DNA of 63,148 nt from Eubacteriaceae bacterium (GCA_017405085.1 JAFRBB010000054.1:1-63148); one strand, 5' to 3'. Shown: positions 54,601-62,660, counted from the stretch's first letter. Numbers and translations are program-made. Notes: generated by a model from the sequence alone, not told the origin.

Positions 54601-55053
54601 ATGCGCGCCGTTCTTCAACGAGTCAAATCGTCGTCCGTCACGGTCGACGGCAACATCGTCGGCGAAATCGGTCCCGGCCTCAATATGCTCCTTGGCATCG
54701 CGGCGGAGGACACCGAGGCGGATATGGATTATATCATCGCTAAAACCTTAAACCTTCGAGTTTTTGAGGATGAGGATGACCGCATGAACCGTTCTCTTCT
54801 CGACATCGGCGGCGAGATGCTCGTCGTCTCGCAATTTACCCTTTACGGCGATTGCAGAAAGGGAAGGCGTCCGAGCTTTACGGCCAGCGGCCCTGTAGAC
54901 GCGGCCCGGGTTAAATACGAACGGTTTTGCGAAAAAATCAAAGAGAGCGCCGATATCCGCATTGCCTTCGGCGAATTCGGCGCGGATATGGAAGTTGCTA
55001 TTGTCGGGGACGGTCCAGTGACGCTACTTCTCGACAGCAAAAAAATGTTTTAA
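54601..55053 (+). CDS. dtd: D-aminoacyl-tRNA deacylase
   Basis: Removes D-amino acids (and glycine from tRNA-Ala) wrongly attached to tRNA. The 150 residues include the active-site motif SQFTLYGDCRKGRRPSFT (about 78-95) and the cross-subunit motif GPVTLLLDS near the C-terminus (Gly-Pro pair). It directly follows relA, as in most Firmicutes. Confidence 0.96.
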   Translation: MRAVLQRVKSSSVTVDGNIVGEIGPGLNMLLGIAAEDTEADMDYIIAKTLNLRVFEDEDDRMNRSLLDIGGEMLVVSQFTLYGDCRKGRRPSFTASGPVDAARVKYERFCEKIKESADIRIAFGEFGADMEVAIVGDGPVTLLLDSKKMF

Positions 55054-55063
55054 AGGATAACGC

Positions 55064-55124
55064 CGCTTAGTCTTAACGATGCCCGCCCTCGCGGCGCGAA
55101 CAAGTTAGCTAAGCGACTTTTTTA
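55064..55124 (+). terminator. Possible terminator after dtd
   Basis: CGCTTAG (55064-55070) pairs with CTAAGCG (55109-55115), extended inside by TTAAC/GTTA, with a long GC-rich loop, followed by ACTTTTTTATT. Confidence 0.6.
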
Positions 55125-55141
55125 TTCATGGAGGAATGATT

Positions 55142-55786
55142 ATGCTAAATATCAAAAAGTTTCCCCTCGGGATGATCGCCGCCAATTGCTATGTGGTGTG
55201 GTCCGACGAAAGCCGCAAAGGCGTCATGATTGATCCCGGCGGCTATTCACCAGCCCTGGAGGCATATATTCGCGATCACAACATTCAAATCGATAAAATT
55301 TTGCTGACCCACGGTCATTATGACCACATCGGCGGTCTTTATGAGGCGATTAAACTCACCGGTGCCAAAGTCTACATTCACAAGGATGACGCCGACTGTC
55401 TGACCTCCGCCAACGCCAACATTTCGGTGATGTTCGGCATGAGCGCCTCCTTTGACGCGGCGGATCAATTTTTTAAAGACGGAGATGTCATCGACATCGC
55501 CGACGGCTACACGTTACAGGTCATTCACACGCCGGGGCACACGCCGGGAGGTGTCTGTTTTTATTGTGAAAAAGCGAAAGTCCTCTTTTCCGGCGACACG
55601 CTTTTTTGCGCGTCCATCGGCCGGACGGATTTTCCCGGCGGGGATTATCACATCCTCATGGATTCGCTGAACCGTCTGATGCTGCTTGACGACGATGTGA
55701 TGGTTTATCCCGGACACAACGCCGACACCGATATCGGCTACGAAAGAACCCACAATCCCTTTATCGCGCGTTCAACGCTGATATAA
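55142..55786 (+). CDS. MBL-fold metallohydrolase (glyoxalase II-like)
   Basis: A 214-residue metallo-beta-lactamase-fold hydrolase with THGHYDHIGG (the HxHxDH metal motif, near residue 58), GHTPGGVCFY near 137, FSGDTLFCASIGRTDFPGG near 156 and a final VYPGHNADTDIGYERTHNP. The short YcbL-type form has been shown in some bacteria to cleave S-lactoylglutathione, but thiol substrates here are unknown. The start ATG 55142 was chosen over ATG 55136 because the latter touches the GGAGGA site with no spacing. Confidence 0.88.
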   Translation: MLNIKKFPLGMIAANCYVVWSDESRKGVMIDPGGYSPALEAYIRDHNIQIDKILLTHGHYDHIGGLYEAIKLTGAKVYIHKDDADCLTSANANISVMFGMSASFDAADQFFKDGDVIDIADGYTLQVIHTPGHTPGGVCFYCEKAKVLFSGDTLFCASIGRTDFPGGDYHILMDSLNRLMLLDDDVMVYPGHNADTDIGYERTHNPFIARSTLI

Positions 55787-55800
55787 ATCGAGGTTTTCCT

Positions 55801-57252
55801 TTGGACAAAATTGCCTTTTGTATTGACGACAACCCATCATGGCGTCAGGCCTGTTATGAGCTGGCTGAGGCTTTCGCCGCCGGCATCGATATTGTGTTTA
55901 ACGAGCCTTGTACCCATCGGATTGACATTTCCACAACCGAAGACAGCATTCACATGAAGGCCTTTGAGGATGACCGTCTGCTCTTTGAAAAAAATTATTC
56001 GGCGCCGGCCCCGGCGAAGACCATGCCGTCCAAGACGTTTAAGCGGCTGATCTACCGGTTTTTGTCCGCGTATTTTGACAAAACCCTGCCTTGGGGATGT
56101 CTGACCGGCATCAAACCCGTTAAAATCGCCCACCAAAATCTGCAGGATTTTGACGGCAACGCCTTGGAAGCGGCGGATTATATGAGTGTCTGCTACGACG
56201 TCTCCGAGGCCAAAAGCAAGCTTGCTGTGGAGTTGGCCAAGAAGGAAATGGCGGTGGTCTATCCGCTGGACGAAAAACGGGTGTCGGTCTATGTCGGGGT
56301 GCCGATTTGTCCGGCAAAATGCCATTATTGCTCGTTCGTCTCGACAGTCTCGGACAAAAAGGGCGAGCTGGCCGCCATGTATCTTTCGGATTTGCTTGCG
56401 GAAATTGAGGCCTTTAAAGCGTTTTTCTTGAAAAAGGACCTCACCGTCGACACGCTGTATATCGGCGGCGGCACGCCATCGGTTTTTTCCGCCGAACAGA
56501 TCGACACGCTGCTCTCGGCGCTTCAGGGCGTGTTTATTCATCCGGGGCTTAGGGAATTGACGTTTGAGGCCGGCAGACCCGAGACCACGACGGCGGACAA
56601 GCTCGCGGTCCTTAGACAATACGGTGTGTCCCGGGTGTGCTTAAATCCCCAAAGCATGAATGACGAGACCCTTTCGGCCATCGGCAGGCACCATACGGCC
56701 GCGGATATTGTGGAGAAATTTTCGCTGATGCGGGAAATGGGCTTTGACAATATCAACATGGATCTCATCGCGGGCCTAAACGGCGAGCCCCCCGAAAAGG
56801 TGATGCGCTCTCTTCAATCGGTGATCGCCCTCGCTCCCGAGAACATCACCGTGCACAGCTTAGCCATCAAACGCGGGGCGAAGATGCGCGCGGAAAACGG
56901 ACATCGTTACGTTCAGCTTTACAACGACGCGTTTTACGGCGAGCTTGAGCAAACGCTTGATGATGCCGGTTATCATCCGTATTATCTTTACCGTCAAAAA
57001 TATACCCAGGGCAACGGCGAGAACATCGGCTACGCCAAGGACGGTTTTGACGGCATTTACAACATTTTGATGATGGCCGAAAGGCAGAGCATCATCGGCA
57101 TCGGCGCCGGAGCGTCGGGAAAATGCTATCACGCGGCGCAAAACCGGTTTGAAAAGGTGTTTACCGTGAAGGATGTCAGAACCTATCACATGCGCCTGAA
57201 CGAGACCATCGACAGAAAAATCGCCGCCTACAGCGCGCATCTGTCCGATTAA
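55801..57252 (+). CDS. hemZ: Radical SAM protein HemZ (oxygen-independent coproporphyrinogen III oxidase-like)
   Basis: A 483-residue radical SAM protein. The cluster motif is VPICPAKCHYCSF (CxxxCxxC, near residue 166), preceded by about 160 residues special to HemZ and followed by the HemN-like core (YIGGGTPSVF; TFEAGRPETT; NMDLIAGLNGEPPE). The start is TTG after GAGGTTT. HemZ sits in this recJ-aspS neighbourhood in many Firmicutes; its exact role in haem synthesis is unsettled, and no other haem gene is near. hisS, often found between hemZ and aspS, is absent. Confidence 0.9.
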   Translation: MDKIAFCIDDNPSWRQACYELAEAFAAGIDIVFNEPCTHRIDISTTEDSIHMKAFEDDRLLFEKNYSAPAPAKTMPSKTFKRLIYRFLSAYFDKTLPWGCLTGIKPVKIAHQNLQDFDGNALEAADYMSVCYDVSEAKSKLAVELAKKEMAVVYPLDEKRVSVYVGVPICPAKCHYCSFVSTVSDKKGELAAMYLSDLLAEIEAFKAFFLKKDLTVDTLYIGGGTPSVFSAEQIDTLLSALQGVFIHPGLRELTFEAGRPETTTADKLAVLRQYGVSRVCLNPQSMNDETLSAIGRHHTAADIVEKFSLMREMGFDNINMDLIAGLNGEPPEKVMRSLQSVIALAPENITVHSLAIKRGAKMRAENGHRYVQLYNDAFYGELEQTLDDAGYHPYYLYRQKYTQGNGENIGYAKDGFDGIYNILMMAERQSIIGIGAGASGKCYHAAQNRFEKVFTVKDVRTYHMRLNETIDRKIAAYSAHLSD

Positions 57253-57278
57253 AAAAGGCGCCCGCGTCAAAAGTTCAC

Positions 57279-57320
57279 AAAAGCGTTTGCTCCCGTCATT
57301 GACAGGAACGAGCGCTTTTT
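57279..57320 (+). terminator. hemZ terminator overlapping the aspS promoter
   Basis: AAAAGC-gttt-GCTC (57279-57292) pairs with GAGC-GCTTTT (57310-57319), followed by T and AT-rich DNA. Its loop contains the aspS -35. Confidence 0.65.
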
Positions 57321-57327
57321 ATATAAT
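57299..57327 (+). promoter_or_regulatory. aspS promoter, perfect sigma-A consensus
   Basis: TTGACA (57299-57304), 17-bp spacer, TATAAT (57322-57327): identical to the consensus at all 12 positions with ideal spacing. The leader of about 50 nt has a small hairpin GAGCC/GGCTC (57356-57373) ending two bases before the ribosome-binding site, and no T-box. Confidence 0.9.
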
Positions 57328-57384
57328 AGTTCAGTTAGAATAATAGAAAATCACAGAGCCTAAGTGTTGGCTCATGGAGGAAGA

Positions 57385-59163
57385 ATGAAGACATTTTATC
57401 GAAACGCCATGTGCGGGGAAATGCTTCCCGCTCGGGAAGGTGACAGCGTCAAGCTTTCGGGATGGACAGACAACAGACGGGATCTCGGCGGCGTCATTTT
57501 TATTGACTTGCGGGACCGCTCCGGCATTGTTCAGCTGGTGGTCAACGAAGAAACCGCCGGTGACTTTTTTGCCGAAGCCGAAAAAGTCAGAAATGAGTTT
57601 GTCCTTTGCGTCGAGGGAACGTTAAGACGCAGAAGCGAAGAAAATATCAACGCCAAGATGGTCACGGGGGAAATGGAAGTGCTCGTGACGAAGCTCACCA
57701 TTTTGGACACGTCGGAAACACCGCCGATCTATGTGCAGGACAGCGATAAGTCCGGTGAAAATGTTCGCCTGAAATATCGCTATCTCGATTTGCGAAAACC
57801 CAAAATGCAGCATATTTTCAAAACCCGGGCCAAGGTGGCATCCATCGTCCGCAATTATCTGGACGCCGAGGGTTTCTTAGAAATCGAAACGCCGATTCTG
57901 GGCAAACCGACCCCCGAAGGTGCTAGGGATTTTCTCGTGCCCTCCCGGGTTCAGAAAGGCAAGTTTTTCGGACTGCCCCAAAGTCCCCAGTTGTTTAAAC
58001 AGATTTTGATGATCTCCGGCATGGACCGCTATTATCAAATCGCCAAATGTTTCCGCGATGAAGATCTTCGTCAGGACCGTCAGCCCGAATTTACCCAGAT
58101 CGACATGGAGATGTCCTTTGTCACCAAAGACGACATCATTCCGATTATGGAAGGGATGATCAATGAAGTGTTTAAGGAAATCCGCGGCATCGATTTGAAA
58201 CCGCCTTTCCCGCGCATGACGTGGCGGGAAGCCATGGACCGCTATGGCTCCGACAAGCCCGACACCCGTTTCGGCATGGAAATTCAGGACCTTTCGGATC
58301 TCCTGGCCGATTCGGATTTCAAGGTGTTCTCCGGCGCCATCAAAAAAGGCGGCTCAGTGCGGGCCATCATCGCCAAGGACGCCCAGGGCAAGCTGTCCAA
58401 AAAAGCCATTAAGCATCTGGAAGAGCATGTCAAGATTTATAAAGCCAAGGGTCTTGCCTGGATTGACGTCAAGCCCGAGGGCATGAAATCACCGATTTTA
58501 AAATTCATCTCCGAAGAGGAAAAACAGGCCATTTATGACCGCATGGGCGCCGAAAACGGCGATTATATCTTCATGGTGGCCGATAGCGACGATGTGGCGT
58601 TAACCTCCCTCGGTCAATTGCGTTTGGAATTGGCCAAGCGCCTGAACTTCGATCTTTCGGGCAAATACAATTTCCTTTGGGTCATCGATTTCCCGCTGCT
58701 TGAGTACAGCGCCGAAGAAGGCCGCTATAAAGCGATGCACCATCCCTTTACGGCGCCTCTGACCGAAGATATTCCCCTTTTGGAAACCAGACCCCAGGAT
58801 GTGCGCTCCGACGCCTATGACATGGTCGTCAACGGCGTGGAACTGGGCGGCGGCTCCATCCGTATTCACAATCAGGACGTCCAGGAAAAGATGTTTTCGG
58901 CCATCGGCATCACCATGGAAGACGCCTGGCGACGTTTTGGGTTCCTGCTGGAAGCCCTGAAATACGGCACGCCTCCCCATGGCGGGCTCGCCTTCGGTTT
59001 TGACAGATTGATCATGATGCTCCTTGACATTGACAATATTCGCGACGTCATTGCCTTCCCCAAAATTCAAAATCACGGGGATCTCATGACCGACGCTCCG
59101 GCGGAAGCCGAGCTTGATGCCCTCATTGACTTGGGGATCAGCATTGATGACGAAATTGTCTGA
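57385..59163 (+). CDS. aspS: Aspartate--tRNA ligase
   Basis: Class II synthetase charging tRNA with aspartate. The 592-residue length shows the bacterial type, with the N-terminal OB-fold (VKLSGWTDNRRDLGGVIFIDLRD, split around GWTDNRRDLGG), the catalytic core with motif 2 (FRDEDLRQDRQPEFTQIDMEMS, near residue 218), the inserted GAD domain, and motif 3 (GLAFGFDRLIMML near 533). The start MKTFYRN was chosen for its GGAGGAAG; an upstream frame extension has no ribosome-binding site and covers the leader hairpin. It may also charge tRNA-Asn, which the sequence cannot decide. Confidence 0.96.
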   Translation: MKTFYRNAMCGEMLPAREGDSVKLSGWTDNRRDLGGVIFIDLRDRSGIVQLVVNEETAGDFFAEAEKVRNEFVLCVEGTLRRRSEENINAKMVTGEMEVLVTKLTILDTSETPPIYVQDSDKSGENVRLKYRYLDLRKPKMQHIFKTRAKVASIVRNYLDAEGFLEIETPILGKPTPEGARDFLVPSRVQKGKFFGLPQSPQLFKQILMISGMDRYYQIAKCFRDEDLRQDRQPEFTQIDMEMSFVTKDDIIPIMEGMINEVFKEIRGIDLKPPFPRMTWREAMDRYGSDKPDTRFGMEIQDLSDLLADSDFKVFSGAIKKGGSVRAIIAKDAQGKLSKKAIKHLEEHVKIYKAKGLAWIDVKPEGMKSPILKFISEEEKQAIYDRMGAENGDYIFMVADSDDVALTSLGQLRLELAKRLNFDLSGKYNFLWVIDFPLLEYSAEEGRYKAMHHPFTAPLTEDIPLLETRPQDVRSDAYDMVVNGVELGGGSIRIHNQDVQEKMFSAIGITMEDAWRRFGFLLEALKYGTPPHGGLAFGFDRLIMMLLDIDNIRDVIAFPKIQNHGDLMTDAPAEAELDALIDLGISIDDEIV

Positions 59164-59188
59164 TTGTCTCATCCATCCACAAACGGTT

Positions 59189-59214
59189 AAGCCCTTGAGA
59201 TTCAAGGGCTTTTG
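59189..59214 (+). terminator. Terminator after aspS
   Basis: AAGCCCTTGA (59189-59198) pairs with TCAAGGGCTT (59202-59211), loop GAT, ending in TTTT. Confidence 0.85.
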
Positions 59215-59277
59215 TGCTATTTCGCGGGCCCTGATGCTATTTTAAGGCGTAAGGCTCAAGAGAAAGAAGGTGAAGCC

Positions 59278-59766
59278 ATGCGAGAGCTTGGCATTGTGAA
59301 AAAGACCAAGGGAAAAACCGCGAAGGTAGTGATTCAGCGCCACGCGGCCTGCGGCGATTGCAAAAAATGCGATGTGAGCAAGGATAAATCGACGATGACC
59401 ACCGAAGCCATCAACCGGGCCAAAGCCAAGGAAGGCGAGGCCGTCGCCGTGGAAATGAGCTTTAACAATGTGATGAAGGCCTCGGGGATTGCCTACGGCA
59501 TTCCCTGCGCGGCGTTTATCCTCGGTTGTTTTCTCGGGTTTTATCTGCTTCCTCAGTGGGGGGCCGACGCCACCTTGGGCGGGTTTTTGTCCGGCGTGGT
59601 TCTCACGGTCCTCGCTTATCTCGTCATTCATCTGGCGGACAGACGCGGGGCTTTTGCCGGCAGGGATTACGCGCCGGTGATTACCGAAATTTTGAGTGAG
59701 GAGGAGCTTGAAACCCTCAAAATCGACATGGAAAACGCCAAGCGGCACGCGGCCATTCATTTTTGA
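59278..59766 (+). CDS. RseC/SoxR-reducing-system family membrane protein
   Basis: A 162-residue protein with an N-terminal beta-rich part holding a cysteine motif (CGDCKKC, near residues 24-30), two membrane segments (about 78-98 and 104-124) and a soluble tail. This matches the RseC/RnfX-associated family, which in proteobacteria works with SoxR reduction or the Rnf complex; no rnf genes are near here, so the role is open. The start MRELGIVKK was chosen for GAAGGTGAAG upstream; the longer open frame begins inside the aspS terminator. Confidence 0.82.
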   Translation: MRELGIVKKTKGKTAKVVIQRHAACGDCKKCDVSKDKSTMTTEAINRAKAKEGEAVAVEMSFNNVMKASGIAYGIPCAAFILGCFLGFYLLPQWGADATLGGFLSGVVLTVLAYLVIHLADRRGAFAGRDYAPVITEILSEEELETLKIDMENAKRHAAIHF

Positions 59767-59834
59767 CCGGTCTCTTCCGGGGACATCCCCGGCGGACAAG
59801 GGCTTTTGTTTCCCTAATTGAAAAGGAAAATGAT

Positions 59835-60479
59835 ATGTATCTTGAATCAGAACGGCAGGACGTCGTTATCTATTGTAAAAAACTTGTCACCGCAGGGCTT
59901 ACAACAGGCACCGGCGGCAATATCAGTGTTTTCAATGACAAGGCGGGGCATTTCGCCATCAGTCCGTCGGGGGTGGATTATACCGATATGACCCCGGAAG
60001 ACGTGGTCGTCTGCGACCTTGACGGCAAGGTTGTCGATGGGAGCTTGAAGCCCTCATCGGAAATCGGGCTTCACCGCGTTTTTTATCGAAGACGGCCCGA
60101 TATCAAAGCCGTGGTCCATACCCATTCGACCTACGCCACAGTGCTTGCCACCCTTCGGGAGGATTTGCCGGCGTTAAGTTATCTGATTGCCTATGCCGGG
60201 GTGAATGTGCGCTGCGCCGATTACGCCTCCTACGGCACGGAGGAACTGGCCGAGGTGACCTTTGAGGCCATGACGGACCGTCACTGCGCGCTGATGGCCA
60301 ATCACGGCCTGGTTGCCGGGGACGCGGATATCGCTTCCGCCTTTGCCGTCGCCGAGCAGATTGAGCATTGCTGCGAGGTGTATGTGAAAGCCCGAAGCAT
60401 CGGAAGCCCGGTGCTCCTCAGTGAGGATGAAATGCGCCGGACGGAGAAGCGGTTTCGGACGTCCTACGGGCAGAAGTGA
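59835..60479 (+). CDS. Class II aldolase/adducin family protein (fuculose-phosphate aldolase-like)
   Basis: A 214-residue zinc aldolase-type protein. It shows GLTTGTGGNISVF near residue 21, SPSGVDYTDMTPEDVVVCDLDGK, the acid/base SSEIGLHR near 75, the zinc histidines HTHS near 95 and ANHGLVAGD near 155. Close relatives cleave L-fuculose 1-phosphate or similar sugar phosphates into DHAP and an aldehyde; others act in methionine salvage. The neighbours give no hint of the substrate. Start chosen at MYLESERQ after AAAAGGAAAATG. Confidence 0.85.
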   Translation: MYLESERQDVVIYCKKLVTAGLTTGTGGNISVFNDKAGHFAISPSGVDYTDMTPEDVVVCDLDGKVVDGSLKPSSEIGLHRVFYRRRPDIKAVVHTHSTYATVLATLREDLPALSYLIAYAGVNVRCADYASYGTEELAEVTFEAMTDRHCALMANHGLVAGDADIASAFAVAEQIEHCCEVYVKARSIGSPVLLSEDEMRRTEKRFRTSYGQK

Positions 60480-60537
60480 GTGTTTTGTTGGGTGGTCGAC
60501 TTTTTTGTCCGCGCGAAAAGATGACGGATATGGGAGC

Positions 60538-60836
60538 TGAGCGATAAGCCACGAATGGCTTCGTGCTATGCACTCTCGCCATTCTACGTCCATTCGCACG
60601 CCGAACTATCGTTCTATGTGCTCATGTCCGTTGCCTTGTCAAATGGGTGTATGTTTTAAGATCCGTAAGTGACGCGATAAGCCCGAATTGCTCCGTTTCA
60701 CTCCCGCAATTCGGCGTCCATTCGTACTCCATGCTATCGCATTACGTACTCATGTCCGTTGCCTTGTCAAATATCCGTATGTCCTGATGAGCAAGCTCAT
60801 CGTCCATACGGCCGCTTGACAAGAGCTTATCGCTCA
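60538..60836 (+). ncRNA. Candidate structured RNA (or structured repeat), unknown family
   Basis: About 300 nt that fold as a fully nested set of helices. Closing stem: TGAGCGATAAGC (60538-60549) with GCTTATCGCTCA (60825-60836), 12 bp, perfect. Inside: two successive repeat units, each with two hairpins (see the repeat entry), then CTTGTCAA (60763-60770) with TTGACAAG (60816-60823), enclosing a terminal hairpin CCGTATG/CATACGG and GATGAGC/GCTCATC (60775-60811). A strong terminator starts 26 bases downstream. No reading frame is kept between the two units. No convincing promoter is seen on either strand, so a mobile or palindromic DNA repeat is the alternative. I do not recognise the family. 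Confidence 0.45.
60541..60781 (+). repeat. Two diverged units of about 110 bp with covarying hairpins
   Basis: Unit 1 starts at 60541 and unit 2 at 60674. Each starts GCGATAAGCC, has hairpin 1, the conserved CGTCCATTCG, hairpin 2 with loop TATC, then CTCATGTCCGTTGCC and CTTGTCAAAT. Hairpin 1 is GAATGGC/GCCATTC in unit 1 and GAATTGC/GCAATTC in unit 2. Hairpin 2 is GCAC-3-GAAC-TATC-GTTC-3-GTGC in unit 1 and GTAC-3-ATGC-TATC-GCAT-3-GTAC in unit 2. All stem differences keep pairing. Confidence 0.8.
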
Positions 60837-60861
60837 TAATGAATAATTAATAATTTTGGTG

Positions 60862-60899
60862 GAAACTCAGGCGGTGCCTGAGTTTCTGTTTTTTGTTTT
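60862..60899 (+). terminator. Strong intrinsic terminator
   Basis: GAAACTCAGGC (60862-60872) pairs perfectly with GCCTGAGTTTC (60876-60886), loop GGT, followed by TGTTTTTTGTTTT. It ends either the aldolase transcript or an RNA from the structured region. Confidence 0.92.
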
Positions 60900-60929
60900 G
60901 GGTCGGGCTTTGAGGGTCTTTTGTAACGT

Positions 60930-61076
60930 GGCTGAGCACACAGCCTTCCCTAGATTAGGGAAGGTGCCATCTCGCCCCGCGAGATGACGGAAGGGTTCTG
61001 TCACGAAAAGTTTACGAGGTATAATGCTTTGCGTAAGCTGTTTACAAGAGAACCCCTCAGTCCGGCGAAGCTGTCA
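60930..61076. repeat. Palindromic intergenic repeat with paired ends
   Basis: Left end: GGCTG/CAGCC, then CCTTCCCTA/TAGGGAAGG (60944-60964), then CATCTCGC/GCGAGATG (60968-60986), then GACGGAAGGGTTCT. Right end: AGAACCCCTCAGTC (61049-61062), an imperfect inverted match to that last motif, then GGCGAAGCTGTC. The layout resembles the short palindromic CTTCCC/GGGAAGG intergenic repeats I associate with Clostridia; no gene is present. Confidence 0.6.
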
Positions 61077-61087
61077 AGTTATTGGCC

Positions 61088-61175
61088 TGTCCTTTTTTTG
61101 GGCAGTTTTCTCGCTTTGCTCGAAAACATCCGCAAGGGACATCAGCCCCTTGCTCAAGCGCCGCTCGTCATGCTC
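61088..61175. repeat. Direct repeat, copy 1
   Basis: Nearly identical to copy 2, offset by 101 bp; contains GTTTTC/GAAAAC and GCAAGGG/CCCTTGC hairpins. Short frames running through it are not credible genes. Confidence 0.9.
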
Positions 61176-61190
61176 CGGTAGGTGTTGACT

Positions 61191-61276
61191 TGTCTTTCTT
61201 GGGCAGTTTTCTCGCTTTGCTCGAAAACATCCGCAAGGGACAGCAACCCCTTGCTCAAGCGCCGCTCGTCATGCTC
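61191..61276. repeat. Direct repeat, copy 2
   Basis: Differs from copy 1 by a small indel in the T-run at the left edge and a few bases in the loop of the second hairpin. The DNA from 61277 to 61376 holds only an inverted pair ACGCGGAT (61284-61291) and ATCCGCGT (61334-61341). Confidence 0.9.
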
Positions 61277-61376
61277 GCGGCTTACGCGGATGATCGCGGA
61301 TCAATGATTTGCTTTTTTTCTTAATCTGCGTGAATCCGCGTGATCAGCGAGAAATTCGATTGTTTTTTTGTTCTTT

Positions 61377-61793
61377 TTATTCTCCGATGATTTTGATCAA
61401 GGCATGTTTGCGGCGCATACCGTCGAGTTCATAATAGAAAATCTGTTCCCAGGTGCCGAAATCGAGCTTGCCGTCGGTGACGGCGATGACGGTTTCTCTG
61501 CCCATGACCGTGCGTTTGAGGTGGGCGTCGGCGTTGTCCTCAAAGCCGTTGTGCCGGTATTGGTCATAGGGTTTTTCCGGAGCGAGGGTTTCGAGCCATT
61601 TTTCATAGTCGGCATGGAGGCCGGGCTCGTCATCGTTGATGAAGACGCTGGCGGTGATGTTCATGGCGTTGACGAGAATGAGGCCTTCTTTGATGCCGCT
61701 TTTGGCCAGGGCCGCTTCCACGTCCGGGGTGATGTTGATGATTTGTCTGCGTTTGGGAACGTTGAAGAATAATTCTTTGCGATATGATTTCAT
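61377..61793 (-). CDS. yjbQ: YjbQ family protein (UPF0047)
   Basis: A 138-residue single-domain protein with the family pattern: [22 protein letters not shown] near the N-terminus (split as [10 protein letters not shown] and KEGLILV), [18 protein letters not shown], a central [20 protein letters not shown] and a final [13 protein letters not shown]. Members can make thiamine phosphate in a secondary reaction, but their true role is unknown. The ATG follows AAAGGC on the minus strand. It is the only minus-strand gene apart from guaB and faces the repeat region. Confidence 0.9.
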   Translation of the reverse strand: MKSYRKELFFNVPKRRQIINITPDVEAALAKSGIKEGLILVNAMNITASVFINDDEPGLHADYEKWLETLAPEKPYDQYRHNGFEDNADAHLKRTVMGRETVIAVTDGKLDFGTWEQIFYYELDGMRRKHALIKIIGE

Positions 61794-61935
61794 TTTTTGC
61801 CTTTCTTTGTTATAATTAATTTACTTTGTGCAAAGGGCGACAAAGGGTCAGCCCCCGCATGAGGTTATCTTCAGTATATCAGATTTCTTGCCGTTATGAA
61901 AAATTTGTTTTGCCGGAACATGACAGGGAGTGACC

Positions 61936-62649
61936 ATGTTTTTATTTTTTGACTTGGACGATACGCTGTACGATCAATATTTGCCCTTTGAGGCGGCTTA
62001 TCTTGACATTTTCGGGGATACGCCGCGGGAAAAGATGAACGATATTTTTGTGAAAAGCCGACGCCTCGCGGGTCAGGCTTATGCCATGGTGGATCGGGGA
62101 GAGCTTGCTCCCGGGGAGGTGTATTGCTATCGGTTGATTCGCGCCTTTGAGACCTATGGGGTCAAGCTGCCCCACGCGATCGCCCACACGTTTCGCGATG
62201 CCTATGACAAGACGCAATCGCGCATCGCTTTGTCCGAGAGGATGAAGGCTTTTTTGGGCTATCTTTGCGATGTGGGGGTGCGCTTCGGCTGCATGTCCAA
62301 CGGGCCGGGGCCGCATCAGCGGCACAAGGTGGAGGTCTTGGGGCTTTCGGACTATTTTGAGCCGGAGGCCATCATCATCTCGGGAGAGGTGGGCTGCGCC
62401 AAACCGGTGGTGGACATTTACCGCGTCGCCGAGGAGCGTTTTGGCGCGGCGCCGTCGGACTGTATGATGGTCGGCGATGCCTATGACATTGACATCCGCG
62501 GGGCCCTTCGCGCTGGCTGGCAGACGCTGTGGATTGACCGCCGGGGCGAGACGAATCCGGCGGAGCGGGATTTTCATCCTCATTATACCGCGCGGTCGGA
62601 AGAGGAGATGATCGCGACGCTTGAGCGTTTGCTGCGGGAGAAGGCGTGA
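61936..62649 (+). CDS. HAD family hydrolase
   Basis: A 237-residue haloacid-dehalogenase-type phosphatase. Motif I is FFDLDDTLYD (nucleophile Asp near residue 6), motif II CMSNG near 116, motif III Lys in CAKPVV near 157 and motif IV VGDAYDIDI near 183. The four-helix cap places it among subfamily I enzymes such as phosphoglycolate phosphatase or YjjG-type nucleotidases; the substrate cannot be named. The start ATG 61936 has AGGGAG five bases upstream; a GTG two codons earlier overlaps that site. Confidence 0.88.
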   Translation: MFLFFDLDDTLYDQYLPFEAAYLDIFGDTPREKMNDIFVKSRRLAGQAYAMVDRGELAPGEVYCYRLIRAFETYGVKLPHAIAHTFRDAYDKTQSRIALSERMKAFLGYLCDVGVRFGCMSNGPGPHQRHKVEVLGLSDYFEPEAIIISGEVGCAKPVVDIYRVAEERFGAAPSDCMMVGDAYDIDIRGALRAGWQTLWIDRRGETNPAERDFHPHYTARSEEEMIATLERLLREKA

Positions 62650-62660
62650 GGCGAGGAATG

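Noticed and set aside
60563..60787. 74-codon frame across the two structured units
   Set aside because: The frame is not kept between the units (they differ by indels), while base pairing is, so it is not coding.
60784..60805. CTGATGA resembling the hammerhead ribozyme core
   Set aside because: The CTGATGA bases are themselves paired in the GATGAGC/GCTCATC stem, and the GAAA and cleavage-site elements are missing.
60984..61324. Short overlapping plus-strand frames through the direct repeats
   Set aside because: They follow the repeats in more than one frame and lack ribosome-binding sites; composition is that of repeat DNA, not protein.
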